NCBI RefSeq assembly: GCF_024397915.1 | Contig: NZ_CP073347.1 | Coordinates: 3,782,001 to 3,846,000, forward strand | Source: Marinobacterium rhizophilum | GTDB lineage: Bacteria > Pseudomonadota > Gammaproteobacteria > Pseudomonadales > Balneatricaceae | Reading direction: 5' to 3' | DNA length: 64,000 bases | Shown here: positions 7,742 through 14,527 of the stretch, piece by piece | How the letters are laid out: each line of letters starts with the position of its first letter | How positions within the stretch are numbered: the stretch's first letter is position 1 | Made by a program: the position numbers and the translations under genes | Notes under the pieces: generated by a model | Told to the model about the DNA's origin: nothing | The model's input: only the letters and a program-made list of their open reading frames with translations | The model's database searches: none

Positions 7742-8632
7742 TTACTGGGTGCCACGCAGGCGCAGTTTCTGGCGGGCTTCTGCGGGGCTGAGGATGCGTG
7801 AACCCATGTTCTGCACGATATTCACCGCGCGCTCGACCAGCTGGCCGTTGGTGGCAAACTCGCCCTTGCCCAGGTAGAGGTTGTCTTCCAGACCGACGCG
7901 GATATGGCCGCCCAGCAGGGCGGACTGCGCGGCCCAGGGCAGCTGGTTGCGACCCAGGGCAAAGGCGGTCCAGTTGGTGTTGGCCGGTAGCATGTCGACC
8001 ATGCCCTTGAGCAGGCTCAGTTCCGGCGGCGTGCCCCAGGGGATGCCCTGGCACAGCTGGAACATGGCGTTATCGTCGATCAGGCCTTCTTTCATCATCT
8101 GCAGTGCGAACCAGAGATTGCCGGTATCGAAGATTTCCAGCTCGACGGTGACATCCAGCTGCTGAATGCGGGCCGCGGCCTTGCGCAGCATGTCCGGTGT
8201 GGAGATGTACACCAGGTTGCTGTCACCGAAATTGACCGAGCCGCAGTCCAGGGTGCAGATCTCGGGCTTGAGTTCTTCAATGTGTACCAGGCGCTCCAGG
8301 CCGCCGACCAGGTCCGTTTCCGGGCAGAAGGCGGTGGGGTTTTCCTCGGGGCCGACATAGAGGTCGCCACCCATGCCGGCGGTCAGGTTGATGATGACGT
8401 CACAGTCGGCGGCACGCAGGCGCTCGCAGACTTCGGCGTACAGGTCCAGGCGGCGGGAGCACTGCTTGGTTTCGGGATCACGCACGTGCATGTGCGCGAT
8501 GGCGGCACCGGCGTTCCAGGCCTCGATGGCCGCATCGGCGATCTCTTTCGGCGTGACCGGTACGTGGGGGCTGCGGTCGGCGGTATCGGCGGCGCCGGTA
8601 ACGGCGCAGGTGATGATGACGTCCTGATTCAT
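7742..8632 (-). CDS. cdhC: 3-dehydrocarnitine cleavage enzyme (BKACE family, DUF849)
   Basis: A 296-residue BKACE-family protein (beta-keto acid cleavage, formerly DUF849). In carnitine catabolism CdhC condenses 3-dehydrocarnitine with acetyl-CoA and cleaves it to betainyl-CoA and acetoacetate. The start MNQDVIITCAVTGAADTAD, the zinc ligands in AHMHVRDPET, the INLTAGMGG motif and the TLDCGSVNFGD segment are typical. I start it at 8632: the frame stays open to 8725, but the family begins at MNQDVI, and the homologous promoter region at 11501 aligns up to the same codon. It leads the operon cdhC - cdhA remnant - cdhA. Confidence 0.92.
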   Translation of the reverse strand: MNQDVIITCAVTGAADTADRSPHVPVTPKEIADAAIEAWNAGAAIAHMHVRDPETKQCSRRLDLYAEVCERLRAADCDVIINLTAGMGGDLYVGPEENPTAFCPETDLVGGLERLVHIEELKPEICTLDCGSVNFGDSNLVYISTPDMLRKAAARIQQLDVTVELEIFDTGNLWFALQMMKEGLIDDNAMFQLCQGIPWGTPPELSLLKGMVDMLPANTNWTAFALGRNQLPWAAQSALLGGHIRVGLEDNLYLGKGEFATNGQLVERAVNIVQNMGSRILSPAEARQKLRLRGTQ

Positions 8633-8939
8633 GGCAATTCTGGCTCTTGAAGTATGTTGTTGTCGCGCCGGGCACGCCCGGCTTGTGCTTAAAGTTACGC
8701 GGATGAATAGGATATTTTTGCCCAAATTCGAATCTTAATTGCCTTTAAGCGATCAAATTTTCCTGCTGACGCGATTGGATAAGACGAGCCTGTTTGCGAC
8801 AGCGGGAAGGGCGAGAGGCTAGGTGAAAGCAGGTGCGAGGTGCGAGGTGAAAGCAGGTGGGAGGTTCAAGGGAGAGAGGCGCTTAGAGCTTTCAGCCGTA
8901 AGCTGTCAGCTTACGGCTGAAAGCTGCCGGTTTACCAAT
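8633..8939 (-). promoter_or_regulatory. cdhC promoter region (duplicate region A)
   Basis: This leader of cdhC is homologous to 11501-11791, in front of the hydrolase gene. The 35 bases next to the start codon and the last 90 bases are nearly identical, and the middle is diverged but alignable; shared blocks include taaagtta, cttaattg and gtctgttt/gcctgttt followed by cgacagc. Conservation of these blocks in two copies suggests operators for a common activator, most likely the CdhR-type regulator encoded at 11849. The promoter would fire leftwards; I could not fix its -35/-10 with confidence. Confidence 0.6.
8887..8925. repeat. Perfect 39 bp palindrome
   Basis: agctttcagccgtaagctg - t - cagcttacggctgaaagct: two 19-base arms, perfectly complementary, around a single T. 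The shorter relative at 11753-11777 has lost 14 bases from the middle. Beyond it, 8940-9005 holds nothing recognisable before the stop of the BCCT gene. Confidence 0.9.
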
Positions 8940-9005
8940 AACGGCTTTTTAACCACCTGCGCCGCTTGCCCTGCCCGTGCAGCAGGGACAAGCGGCGCTC
9001 AGGGC

Positions 9006-10409
9006 TTAGCTGGATGCAGGAATATCAGCCGGTTGATCAAGCTGGCTGGCGTTCCTGTTGCGGCGCAGGCGCAGGAGGAAGGCCGCTCCGATCGCGAAGA
9101 TGCCAAAGGCGACCGGAATGGCGGCGACCGAGATCAGTGTCAGTATGACCTTGAAGATGTCGCCATCGAGCCAGTTGATGACGACGGCCAGGGCGGCCAT
9201 GGCGACGATCCAGAAGGCACGGGAGCGTGGCACCGTGAGCATTTCGCAGACCAGCCCGGCCGAATCTGCGCTGGTGACGAAGAACAGCAGGAGGTTGAGC
9301 GCCAGGATGGCCGAGAGTATGCCGTAGCTGTCCAGCGTGGTCATCAGGGTGAAAACGTCCGCGGAGCCTGTGTCCAGCCCGGCCAGGCCGAAGACGGTGA
9401 ACCAGAGGCAGGAGAACAGGCTGGGTACCAGCATCACGCCGAGCACCAGCTGGCGCAGCGTGCGGCCTTTGGAAATGCGCGCGATGAAGATCCCGGTGAA
9501 GACAAACCAGCCGTACCAGGATGCCTCGAAGGCATAGAGCCAGTCGGCGAGCCAGACCTTGCGCTCAGGGTCACCCAGGCCGATGTCGGTGGCCATCGCC
9601 GGATAGCTCACCATATATTCGGGCAGCAGCCGGGCGAAGGTCGCGAGGATCTCGCCCGGGTTGGTCAGCAGGAAGACGCTGAGCATGAGGCCGACGGCGA
9701 GCAGGGTGTTGTAGTTGCTCAGCCACTTGATGCCGCGATTCAGGCCGGAGGCGCTGGAGGCAATGGCGAAACAGGACAGCAGCACAATGATCAGGGTCGT
9801 ACTGACGTCGGCCCCCAGGTATTGCGAGACGCTCTTTTGCAGCGGGGTGGCCGCGTAGGAAAAGGTCAGTGAAAGACCGATGACTGTCGAAACCACCAGG
9901 CTGACCAGGTTCAGCTTGCTGAGGAAACCGCCGCCCAGCAGTGTCTCGGCGGGTTTGGCGATATTCAGGTTGTACATGGCGTGGGCGAAGATCACGCCGA
10001 TGGCAAGGTAGCCGGCCCAGGCCAGCAGGCCCCAGTGGTTGAAGGCATAGAGCAGTGCCTGATCGGTGCTCTGGCCGGCCTCGACGTGGTAGCGCGGTTC
10101 CAGTACGCCCCAGGTGAGCAGGCCGATCCCCATGCCCGTGGCGAACAGCATCCCGAGCCAGCTCAGGGTGGAGAACTCCGCCGGGCCCGTGCCGAAACGC
10201 AGGCGCCCAAGGGGTGTAAACATCAGGATCACAAAGCCCACCGAGACGGCGAACGCGGGGTAGGTGAAGATAAAGCCCAGGTTGCCGATGACGTTGACCT
10301 TGATGGCATCGAGCAGCAGCTGGAAAGCATTGGGGGCCAGGGTCGCGAATCCGATCAGGCCGATGACCGTCAGGATGGTTGCGATGCTGGTACCGAGGTT
10401 CTGTTTCAT
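9006..10409 (-). CDS. BCCT-family transporter, divergent
   Basis: A 467-residue, about 12-segment BCCT protein with a very short N-terminus. The glycine stretch ATGMGIGLLTWGVLEP and FIARISKGRTLRQLV place it in the family. The usual WTxFYWxWW box is replaced by DWLYAFEASWYGWFVF, so the substrate pocket must differ from BetT or BetP. I start at MKQNLG (10409), which has gagaaacc upstream; an in-frame ATG at 10430 lacks a ribosome site. It follows the hydrolase gene by about 45 bp on the same strand, forming an operon behind promoter region B. A carnitine, acylcarnitine or other onium compound is a likely but unproven substrate. Confidence 0.88.
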   Translation of the reverse strand: MKQNLGTSIATILTVIGLIGFATLAPNAFQLLLDAIKVNVIGNLGFIFTYPAFAVSVGFVILMFTPLGRLRFGTGPAEFSTLSWLGMLFATGMGIGLLTWGVLEPRYHVEAGQSTDQALLYAFNHWGLLAWAGYLAIGVIFAHAMYNLNIAKPAETLLGGGFLSKLNLVSLVVSTVIGLSLTFSYAATPLQKSVSQYLGADVSTTLIIVLLSCFAIASSASGLNRGIKWLSNYNTLLAVGLMLSVFLLTNPGEILATFARLLPEYMVSYPAMATDIGLGDPERKVWLADWLYAFEASWYGWFVFTGIFIARISKGRTLRQLVLGVMLVPSLFSCLWFTVFGLAGLDTGSADVFTLMTTLDSYGILSAILALNLLLFFVTSADSAGLVCEMLTVPRSRAFWIVAMAALAVVINWLDGDIFKVILTLISVAAIPVAFGIFAIGAAFLLRLRRNRNASQLDQPADIPASS

Positions 10410-10454
10410 GAAGGTTTCTCTTGTTGTCATTATCGTCGTTGTTATTCGGGGGTA

Positions 10455-11387
10455 TCAGGGGTTTTGATGCGCAGGCAAAGGCGATGAGGTCGTCTCCTGT
10501 GTCCCCGAGTGCTGGTGTCTGGCTTGATCAGCAGGGCTGTCCAGCCGTTGCCTGAGTGCCGCGCAGAACTGCCGCCAGGCGTCTGCCATCCCGGGCAGCG
10601 ATTCCCGCGCGTGCAGGCAACCGTGCAGCATGTTGGCCGCCTGCCGGTAGCCAACATCGGCACCGCCTGCGCGCCAGGCCTTTACGGCTTTTTCCAGTGG
10701 CGCCGTCAGCGGATCTCGCTCCACCGCCAGCACTTCAATGTGTTTGGCCGGCGGCGGCTGGCCGTCGCCTGGAGGCGCGTCATCCTGGATGAGCGCCCAG
10801 GCCGCCAGAACATCCGCGCGGCTGAGCAGCGCAGCATCGGGCCCGAGGTTCGCGGTGGTCGGCACGCCCACCAGTGGATAGATCAGCCCCAGCAGCGGCA
10901 CTGACGCGGCGCCGATCACGGCGTCCAGTATCAGGCGGGCTCCGGCACTGTCACCGACCAGGGCGACGGGCGCGGTGGCGGCAACAACCCGGCGGCAGTC
11001 GGCCAGCGCCTGGGCATAGCGTGCGCCCGGCATCAGCGGGTAGTCGATGCTCAGAACTTCACGTTCAAGCAGCTGTGCCAGGCCCGCGGCGATGCCCTGG
11101 TGGCTATCCAGTGACCCCAGGCTGTAGCCACCGCCGTGGACGTAGACAAGCGTACCCGGCTGACACCGTGCGGGGCGGTAGAGGCGCACGGGTACGGCTT
11201 CGATGCCGGTGTCGGTGAGCGTCATGCCAGCGGGCAACGGTGGGGAAAAGGATGCGCAGAGATCGTCGTAGTGGCGCCGTGCCGCTGTCAGCGACATGCC
11301 GGCCATGGCGTCCAGGCCTGCCTGAAAGCGCTGCTCGAAGGTGGCGATATCCATCGCCTTAGGGGTACCGGTTTCGAGCGGAGCCAT
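10455..11387 (-). CDS. Alpha/beta hydrolase (hormone-sensitive lipase family), candidate acylcarnitine esterase
   Basis: A 310-residue esterase. The oxyanion-hole motif VHGGGYSLGS and the nucleophile elbow GDSAGA are clear, with IDYPLMPGARYAQAL between them, as in the HSL/type IV esterase family. A C-terminal histidine is seen in MLHGCLH. The start ATG at 11387 follows AAGGCG and overlaps the stop of a 37-codon remnant of cdhC (TAATG), so translation may be coupled. Pseudomonas carnitine operons contain HocS, a short-chain acylcarnitine hydrolase; the context makes that role plausible, but no motif proves the substrate. A later ATG (11354) is an alternative start. Confidence 0.82.
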   Translation of the reverse strand: MAPLETGTPKAMDIATFEQRFQAGLDAMAGMSLTAARRHYDDLCASFSPPLPAGMTLTDTGIEAVPVRLYRPARCQPGTLVYVHGGGYSLGSLDSHQGIAAGLAQLLEREVLSIDYPLMPGARYAQALADCRRVVAATAPVALVGDSAGARLILDAVIGAASVPLLGLIYPLVGVPTTANLGPDAALLSRADVLAAWALIQDDAPPGDGQPPPAKHIEVLAVERDPLTAPLEKAVKAWRAGGADVGYRQAANMLHGCLHARESLPGMADAWRQFCAALRQRLDSPADQARHQHSGTQETTSSPLPAHQNP

Positions 11388-11500
11388 TAGCTGTGCGCCT
11401 TGACGGTATTCGACAGAGGCCAGCAGGGCTGAACCCGGCCGGAAACGAAAATGCACGCAGTGCGGGTGCCTGCACAGGGGATGATTGCGTCTGGATTCAT
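11387..11500 (-). pseudogene. cdhC 5-prime remnant acting as an upstream ORF of the hydrolase
   Basis: A 37-codon frame starts MNPDAIIPCAGTRTA, which matches the start of CdhC (MNQDVIITCAVTGAADTA); the bases before its ATG match those before cdhC almost exactly. After about 15 codons the similarity is lost. Its TAA shares a base with the ATG of the hydrolase gene. It is best read as the leftover start of a duplicated cdhC, now serving as a leader peptide. Confidence 0.75.
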
Positions 11501-11791
11501 GACGATTCTGGCTCTTGCTGTATTTGTTGTCGTGCCGCGTACGGCACCAGGGAGCGCTCGGTGCGCATGGCCCGTACCTAAAGTTACCCGGATACCCAGG
11601 GTGTCTTTGTCTAAAGACGCACCTTAATTGTCCATATACGAATAAATCTTCCCGATGGCGCAATTGGGCAAGACGGGTCTGTTTACGACAGCAGCAAGGG
11701 CGAGGTGCGAGGTGAAAAGCAGGTGCGAGGTTCAAGGGAGAGAGGCGCTTAGAGCTTTCAGCCGTAAGCTGAAAGCTGCCGGTTTACCAAT
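11501..11791 (-). promoter_or_regulatory. Hydrolase-BCCT operon promoter region (duplicate region B)
   Basis: A paralogue of 8633-8939. attctggctcttg next to the start, and the 88-base block from ggtgcgaggtgaaa to ttaccaat, are shared almost base for base, while the middle has diverged. This implies that the hydrolase-transporter operon answers to the same regulator as cdhC-cdhA. From 11792 to 11848, before the stop of the regulator gene, nothing else is recognisable. Confidence 0.6.
11753..11777. repeat. Shortened palindrome related to 8887-8925
   Basis: agctttcag-ccgtaag-ctgaaagct, a 9-base stem with a 7-base loop. It equals the 39-bp palindrome of region A minus 14 central bases, as expected if the hairpin was partly deleted during replication. 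Confidence 0.85.
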
Positions 11792-11848
11792 TCCCAATCA
11801 CCAGAGGACTGCCCCCAGCGTAGGCGCCGCGTCTCGCGGTGAAGCTTT

Positions 11849-12805
11849 TTAACGTTCCCGACTGGGGTTCTTGTCAAAGCGCTGCTGGTAGCTGCGGGTG
11901 AAATGGGACAGGGAGACAAAGCCGCAGGCGACCGAGATATCGGTCACGCTCTGGCTGGTTTGCTGCAGCATCCAGCGGGCCTGGTCCAGGCGCAGGTTGC
12001 GGTAGTAGCGGCTCGGTGTCTGTTGCAGGTAGTGCTGAAACAGGCGTTCCAGCTCGCGCCCGGACAGCTTCAGCTGGGCCGCGATTTCACTGATGCGCAG
12101 TGGCTCTTCCAGGTTCAGCTCCATCAGTTGCACGGCCTCCACCAGGCGCGGATTGCGGCTGTCCAGGCGCTTTTGCAGTGAGGTGCGCTGGGGGTCGCTG
12201 TGGGCGCGCTTGTGGGTATAGATCAGTTCGTCGGCGACGGTCGTGGCCAGGCCGTTGCCGTGCTGGGTGCCGATCAGGTACAGCATCATGTCGAGCCCGG
12301 ACAGGGCGCCGGGACAGGAGAAGCGGCCGCGATCCACCACCAGCAGTTCCTGCACGAAGTCGACGCGGGGAAAGGCCTGGGCGGTACTCTGCAGGTTTTC
12401 CCAGTGCAGGGTGGCGCGGTAGCCGTCCAGAATGCCGGCGGCGGCGGCGATATAGGCGGCGGTGTCCTGGCAACCGATATCGGCACCGTGGCTGGCCTGC
12501 TGGCGGATAAATCCCAGCAGGCCCGGTGTAATGCGGGCATGGGGGTCGTAGCCGGCACAGATGATCAGGGTATCGCAGACGGCAAGGTCGCGAATGCTGC
12601 GGTCGCTCATGATATCCAGGGAATCACTGCTGCGCACAGGCCCGCCCCGTTCAGAGACTAATTGCCAGCGGTAGAGCTCGCGGTTGCTGCTGTGGTTGGC
12701 GTGGCGCAGGGGGTCGAGCATGGCGGTGAGACCGAACAGCGAAAAGCCCGGCACCAGCAAAATACTGATGTGCTGGGGGTACTGGCGGGGGCGGTCTCCA
12801 AACAT
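11849..12805 (-). CDS. cdhR: GATase1-like AraC-family regulator, CdhR type
   Basis: A 318-residue regulator with a DJ-1/PfpI-like ligand domain (about residues 12-190) and two C-terminal AraC helix-turn-helices (ISEIAAQLKLSGRELERLF and VTDISVACGFVSLSHFTRSY). It has the build of CdhR and GbdR, activators of carnitine and glycine betaine catabolism. It lies divergent from cdhB with a 124-bp gap and next to promoter region B, which is why I prefer it over the paralogue at 3462 as the carnitine regulator. The two share the family fold but differ widely in sequence. The gene symbol is by analogy. Confidence 0.82.
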   Translation of the reverse strand: MFGDRPRQYPQHISILLVPGFSLFGLTAMLDPLRHANHSSNRELYRWQLVSERGGPVRSSDSLDIMSDRSIRDLAVCDTLIICAGYDPHARITPGLLGFIRQQASHGADIGCQDTAAYIAAAAGILDGYRATLHWENLQSTAQAFPRVDFVQELLVVDRGRFSCPGALSGLDMMLYLIGTQHGNGLATTVADELIYTHKRAHSDPQRTSLQKRLDSRNPRLVEAVQLMELNLEEPLRISEIAAQLKLSGRELERLFQHYLQQTPSRYYRNLRLDQARWMLQQTSQSVTDISVACGFVSLSHFTRSYQQRFDKNPSRER

Positions 12806-12929
12806 GGCTCTGGTCGTCCTGTTCTGGTGAAAACGCGCATCGAATAGGCGGATTCAGGCAAGTTTTGTGGCGCAGGCGGGTTAGCATTGCCCAAAAGCCG
12901 ATGCGGCGCAATCCTGAATCGAGGTAAAA

Positions 12930-13412
12930 ATGGCGACTGAACTCAACGTGTTTGATGGCCCGGTGCAGCCTGAGTGGATCGACTACAACGGTCACATGAA
13001 TGATGCCTGCTACGTGCTGGTGTTCAGCCAGGCCATTGATGAATTCATGGTTAAAATTGGCCTGGACGAGAGCTTTCGCAGCGCGCATCAGGCGTCGATC
13101 TACACGCTGCAAAGCATGGTCCACTACCTGCAGGAAGTCAGCCTGGGTGAACCGTTGCGGGTCTCTGCCCAGCTGCTGGAGAGCGATGCCAAGAAGCTGC
13201 GGGTTTTCTTTACGATGCAGCATGGCGAAAGCGGTGATGTGCTGGCGGCAATGGAAACCCTGCTGTTGCACATGGACATGGCGGCTCACCGGGCGGCCCC
13301 CATGCTGGCGGACACCGCCGCGCGGGTCGAGGCACTGCGGTTGCACCAGGCCGACCTTGAGTGGCCGGCACTGGCCGGACGCAGCATCGCCCTGACGCGC
13401 CCGCGCAGTTAA
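12930..13412 (+). CDS. cdhB: Betainyl-CoA thioesterase (hotdog fold)
   Basis: A 160-residue acyl-CoA thioesterase of the 4-hydroxybenzoyl-CoA thioesterase/YbgC hotdog type. The active-site segment EWIDYNGHMNDACYV near residues 15-29 carries the conserved Asp and Asn-Gly-His-Met. CdhB frees glycine betaine from betainyl-CoA, the last step from carnitine to betaine. ATG follows a gaggtaa ribosome site. It is the only pathway gene on the plus strand in this part, facing away from cdhR. In other bacteria the domain is fused to carnitine dehydrogenase. The neighbourhood makes the substrate call fairly strong. Confidence 0.87.
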   Translation: MATELNVFDGPVQPEWIDYNGHMNDACYVLVFSQAIDEFMVKIGLDESFRSAHQASIYTLQSMVHYLQEVSLGEPLRVSAQLLESDAKKLRVFFTMQHGESGDVLAAMETLLLHMDMAAHRAAPMLADTAARVEALRLHQADLEWPALAGRSIALTRPRS

Positions 13413-13428
13413 ATCATCGGTTACAGGG

Positions 13429-14355
13429 TTAACCTGCCGGCAGTGGCTGTGCCCACTGCTGCAGTTGCGCTACGCTCGCGGTAACGCCGCCGCACACGAT
13501 CACCAGCACCGAACGGCAGTCCTGCATCAGCGCAGGCGGGTTATAAACAGCGGCCAGGGAGGCGCCGCAGGCGGGCTCGACCACCAGGCGTTGATCATCC
13601 ATAAAGCGCAGGCAGGCCTCGATGGCCGCCTGATCCGACACCACCAGGTTGTGCACGGCATGATGCCGGGTCCATTCCAGCGCCTGATCACACACCTGGC
13701 GCGCCCCCAGGGATGTGGCAAGGCTGCTGATGGCGGGCAGTTCCACCGGCGCGCCGGCTTTCACTGCAGCATCGAAGGATGCGGCGCCCTCGGTTTCTAC
13801 CGCCAGCACCGGCACATCCTGCCAGCCATTGCGATGCATGCCCTCCAGGACGCCACACAGCAGGCCGCCGCCGCCCACCGACAACACCACCAGGTCCGGT
13901 TTCAGTTTCGTGGCGGCGACTTCGTCGATCATTGAGGCATGACCCTGCCACAGCAGCGGGTCGTCAAAGGGATGCAGCATGGCGTCGGTGTCACCCACCA
14001 GGGACAGCGCCAGGGCGTTGGCTTCCTGCCAGGAGGCTCCGTGGATGCGAACCTCGGCGTTCTGCTGGCGTATCAGCTCGATGGCGCGGGCGCTGGTGGT
14101 TTCCGGCACCACGACCAGCACCGGTACCTGCAGCAGGCGCCCGGCATAGGCGACGGCAATACCGGCATTGCCGCCGGAGGATGAGATCAGGCGGCGGGCA
14201 CCGCGGCGCACATACTCGTTGCAGGCATGGCCAATGCCGCGCAGCTTGAATGAGCCAGACGGCTGCAGGGCATCGAGCTTAAGCCAGACCGGGCACCCGG
14301 CGCCAAGGCTCAGTGTGCGGGATTCAAGCAACGGGGAATTGATATGCAGTGACAT
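13429..14355 (-). CDS. PLP-dependent serine/threonine dehydratase-like enzyme
   Basis: A 308-residue fold-type II PLP enzyme. The lysine Schiff-base site is PSGSFKLRG near residue 37, the phosphate and substrate loop is SSSGGNAGIA, and the glycine loop is SVGGGGLLCG; VIVCGG near the C-terminus is typical of L-serine dehydratases of the mammalian SDH kind. It should deaminate L-serine (or threonine) to pyruvate (or 2-oxobutyrate). There is no ACT regulatory domain, so it is a catabolic enzyme unlike IlvA at 44500. Glycine betaine catabolism yields glycine and serine, so its place beside the carnitine genes makes metabolic sense. Confidence 0.85.
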   Translation of the reverse strand: MSLHINSPLLESRTLSLGAGCPVWLKLDALQPSGSFKLRGIGHACNEYVRRGARRLISSSGGNAGIAVAYAGRLLQVPVLVVVPETTSARAIELIRQQNAEVRIHGASWQEANALALSLVGDTDAMLHPFDDPLLWQGHASMIDEVAATKLKPDLVVLSVGGGGLLCGVLEGMHRNGWQDVPVLAVETEGAASFDAAVKAGAPVELPAISSLATSLGARQVCDQALEWTRHHAVHNLVVSDQAAIEACLRFMDDQRLVVEPACGASLAAVYNPPALMQDCRSVLVIVCGGVTASVAQLQQWAQPLPAG

Positions 14356-14459
14356 GGTGCCTGTTTTAAGTCGCTAATTAATAAAGGGAAGCTCCAATCG
14401 ACCACAGGCAAGGCCCGGGGGCAACTTTTCATGCAGCGCTGCTGCGCCCTGTTGCCGTG

Positions 14460-14477
14460 CTGTCATCCTGCTGTCAT
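14460..14477 (+). promoter_or_regulatory. Pho box (PhoB binding site)
   Basis: ctgtcat-cctg-ctgtcat is two perfect 7-base repeats with a 4-base spacer, the PhoB consensus layout. A -10-like tagttt lies at 14488-14493, ten bases downstream, as in classical pho promoters. The gene that follows encodes an exported phytase-like protein, consistent with phosphate-starvation control. Confidence 0.8.
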
Positions 14478-14527
14478 TTCGCCACACTAGTTTATGGGCT
14501 TCTTTTATTCTTTGCGGAGCAATTCTG

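Noticed and set aside
11388..11735. 116-codon N-terminal extension of the hydrolase
   Set aside because: The extension is Arg/Pro/His-rich and overlaps the duplicated promoter and the cdhC remnant in another frame; the family-like start with a ribosome site is at 11387.
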